Below, in pieces: positions 6,026 to 6,060 of a DNA stretch of 6,060 nucleotides; within the stretch, counting starts at the first letter, position 1; each line of letters opens with the position of its first letter. Both the position numbers and the translations under genes were made by a program. Below the pieces are notes generated by a model that had not been told where the DNA came from, did no database searches, and was given only the letters and a program-made list of their open reading frames with translations. The stretch is from Planctomycetota bacterium (GTDB lineage: Bacteria; Planctomycetota; Brocadiia; JAJRTI01). The DNA lies in NCBI GenBank assembly GCA_024278415.1, contig JAJRTI010000549.1:1-6060 (forward strand). Reading direction: 5' to 3'.

Positions 6026-6060
6026 CACAACATAGCCCAGTGCAAGCTCGTTCGGTCGCG

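Noticed and set aside
1..6060. CRISPR arrays, tRNA or rRNA genes, insertion sequences
   Set aside because: No regularly spaced repeats, cloverleaf-like sequence, rRNA signature or transposase motif was seen on either strand.

Overview
The window is GC-rich, with strong G/C preference at third codon positions. It holds two genes, both on the minus strand, one behind the other. The gene types (a secreted SUMF1-type domain fused to a BNR sialidase-like propeller, and a PHP nuclease fused to a UvrD helicase) and the weak Shine-Dalgarno signal before one gene suggest a bacterium of the Planctomycetota/PVC or a similar environmental lineage. This is inferred from gene content only; no marker gene is present.

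Right part (5909 to 2607): one complete 1100-residue gene. Residues 1 to about 430 form an endonuclease Q (EndoQ)-like PHP nuclease with its zinc finger. Residues about 465 to 1100 form a full UvrD/PcrA-type SF1A helicase with all the usual motifs. The protein ends in QIRLF, which resembles a bacterial sliding-clamp binding peptide. A single chain may therefore join lesion-strand incision, strand unwinding and clamp tethering, as an excision-repair machine for deaminated DNA. This is the most interesting object in the window.

Middle (2606 to 2295): a 312-base spacer, visibly more AT-rich than the genes. It has a strong hairpin just after the helicase stop (probable terminator) and a set of inverted repeats that can fold in two mutually exclusive ways in the leader of the next gene.

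Left part (2294 to the window edge): the first 764 codons of a large secreted protein that continues beyond base 1. It has a signal peptide, a SUMF1/FGE-like domain lacking the catalytic cysteine pair, a sialidase-like propeller with four Asp-boxes, a proline-rich linker and the start of what looks like a LamG-type domain.

The terminator-like hairpin and the long spacer suggest the two genes are separate transcription units: one for cytoplasmic DNA repair, the other for extracytoplasmic glycan binding or processing. The 151 bases upstream of the helicase gene (5910 to 6060) contain two palindromes sharing one half-site and a short direct repeat. Very long plus-strand open frames opposite both genes are by-products of the GC-rich code.
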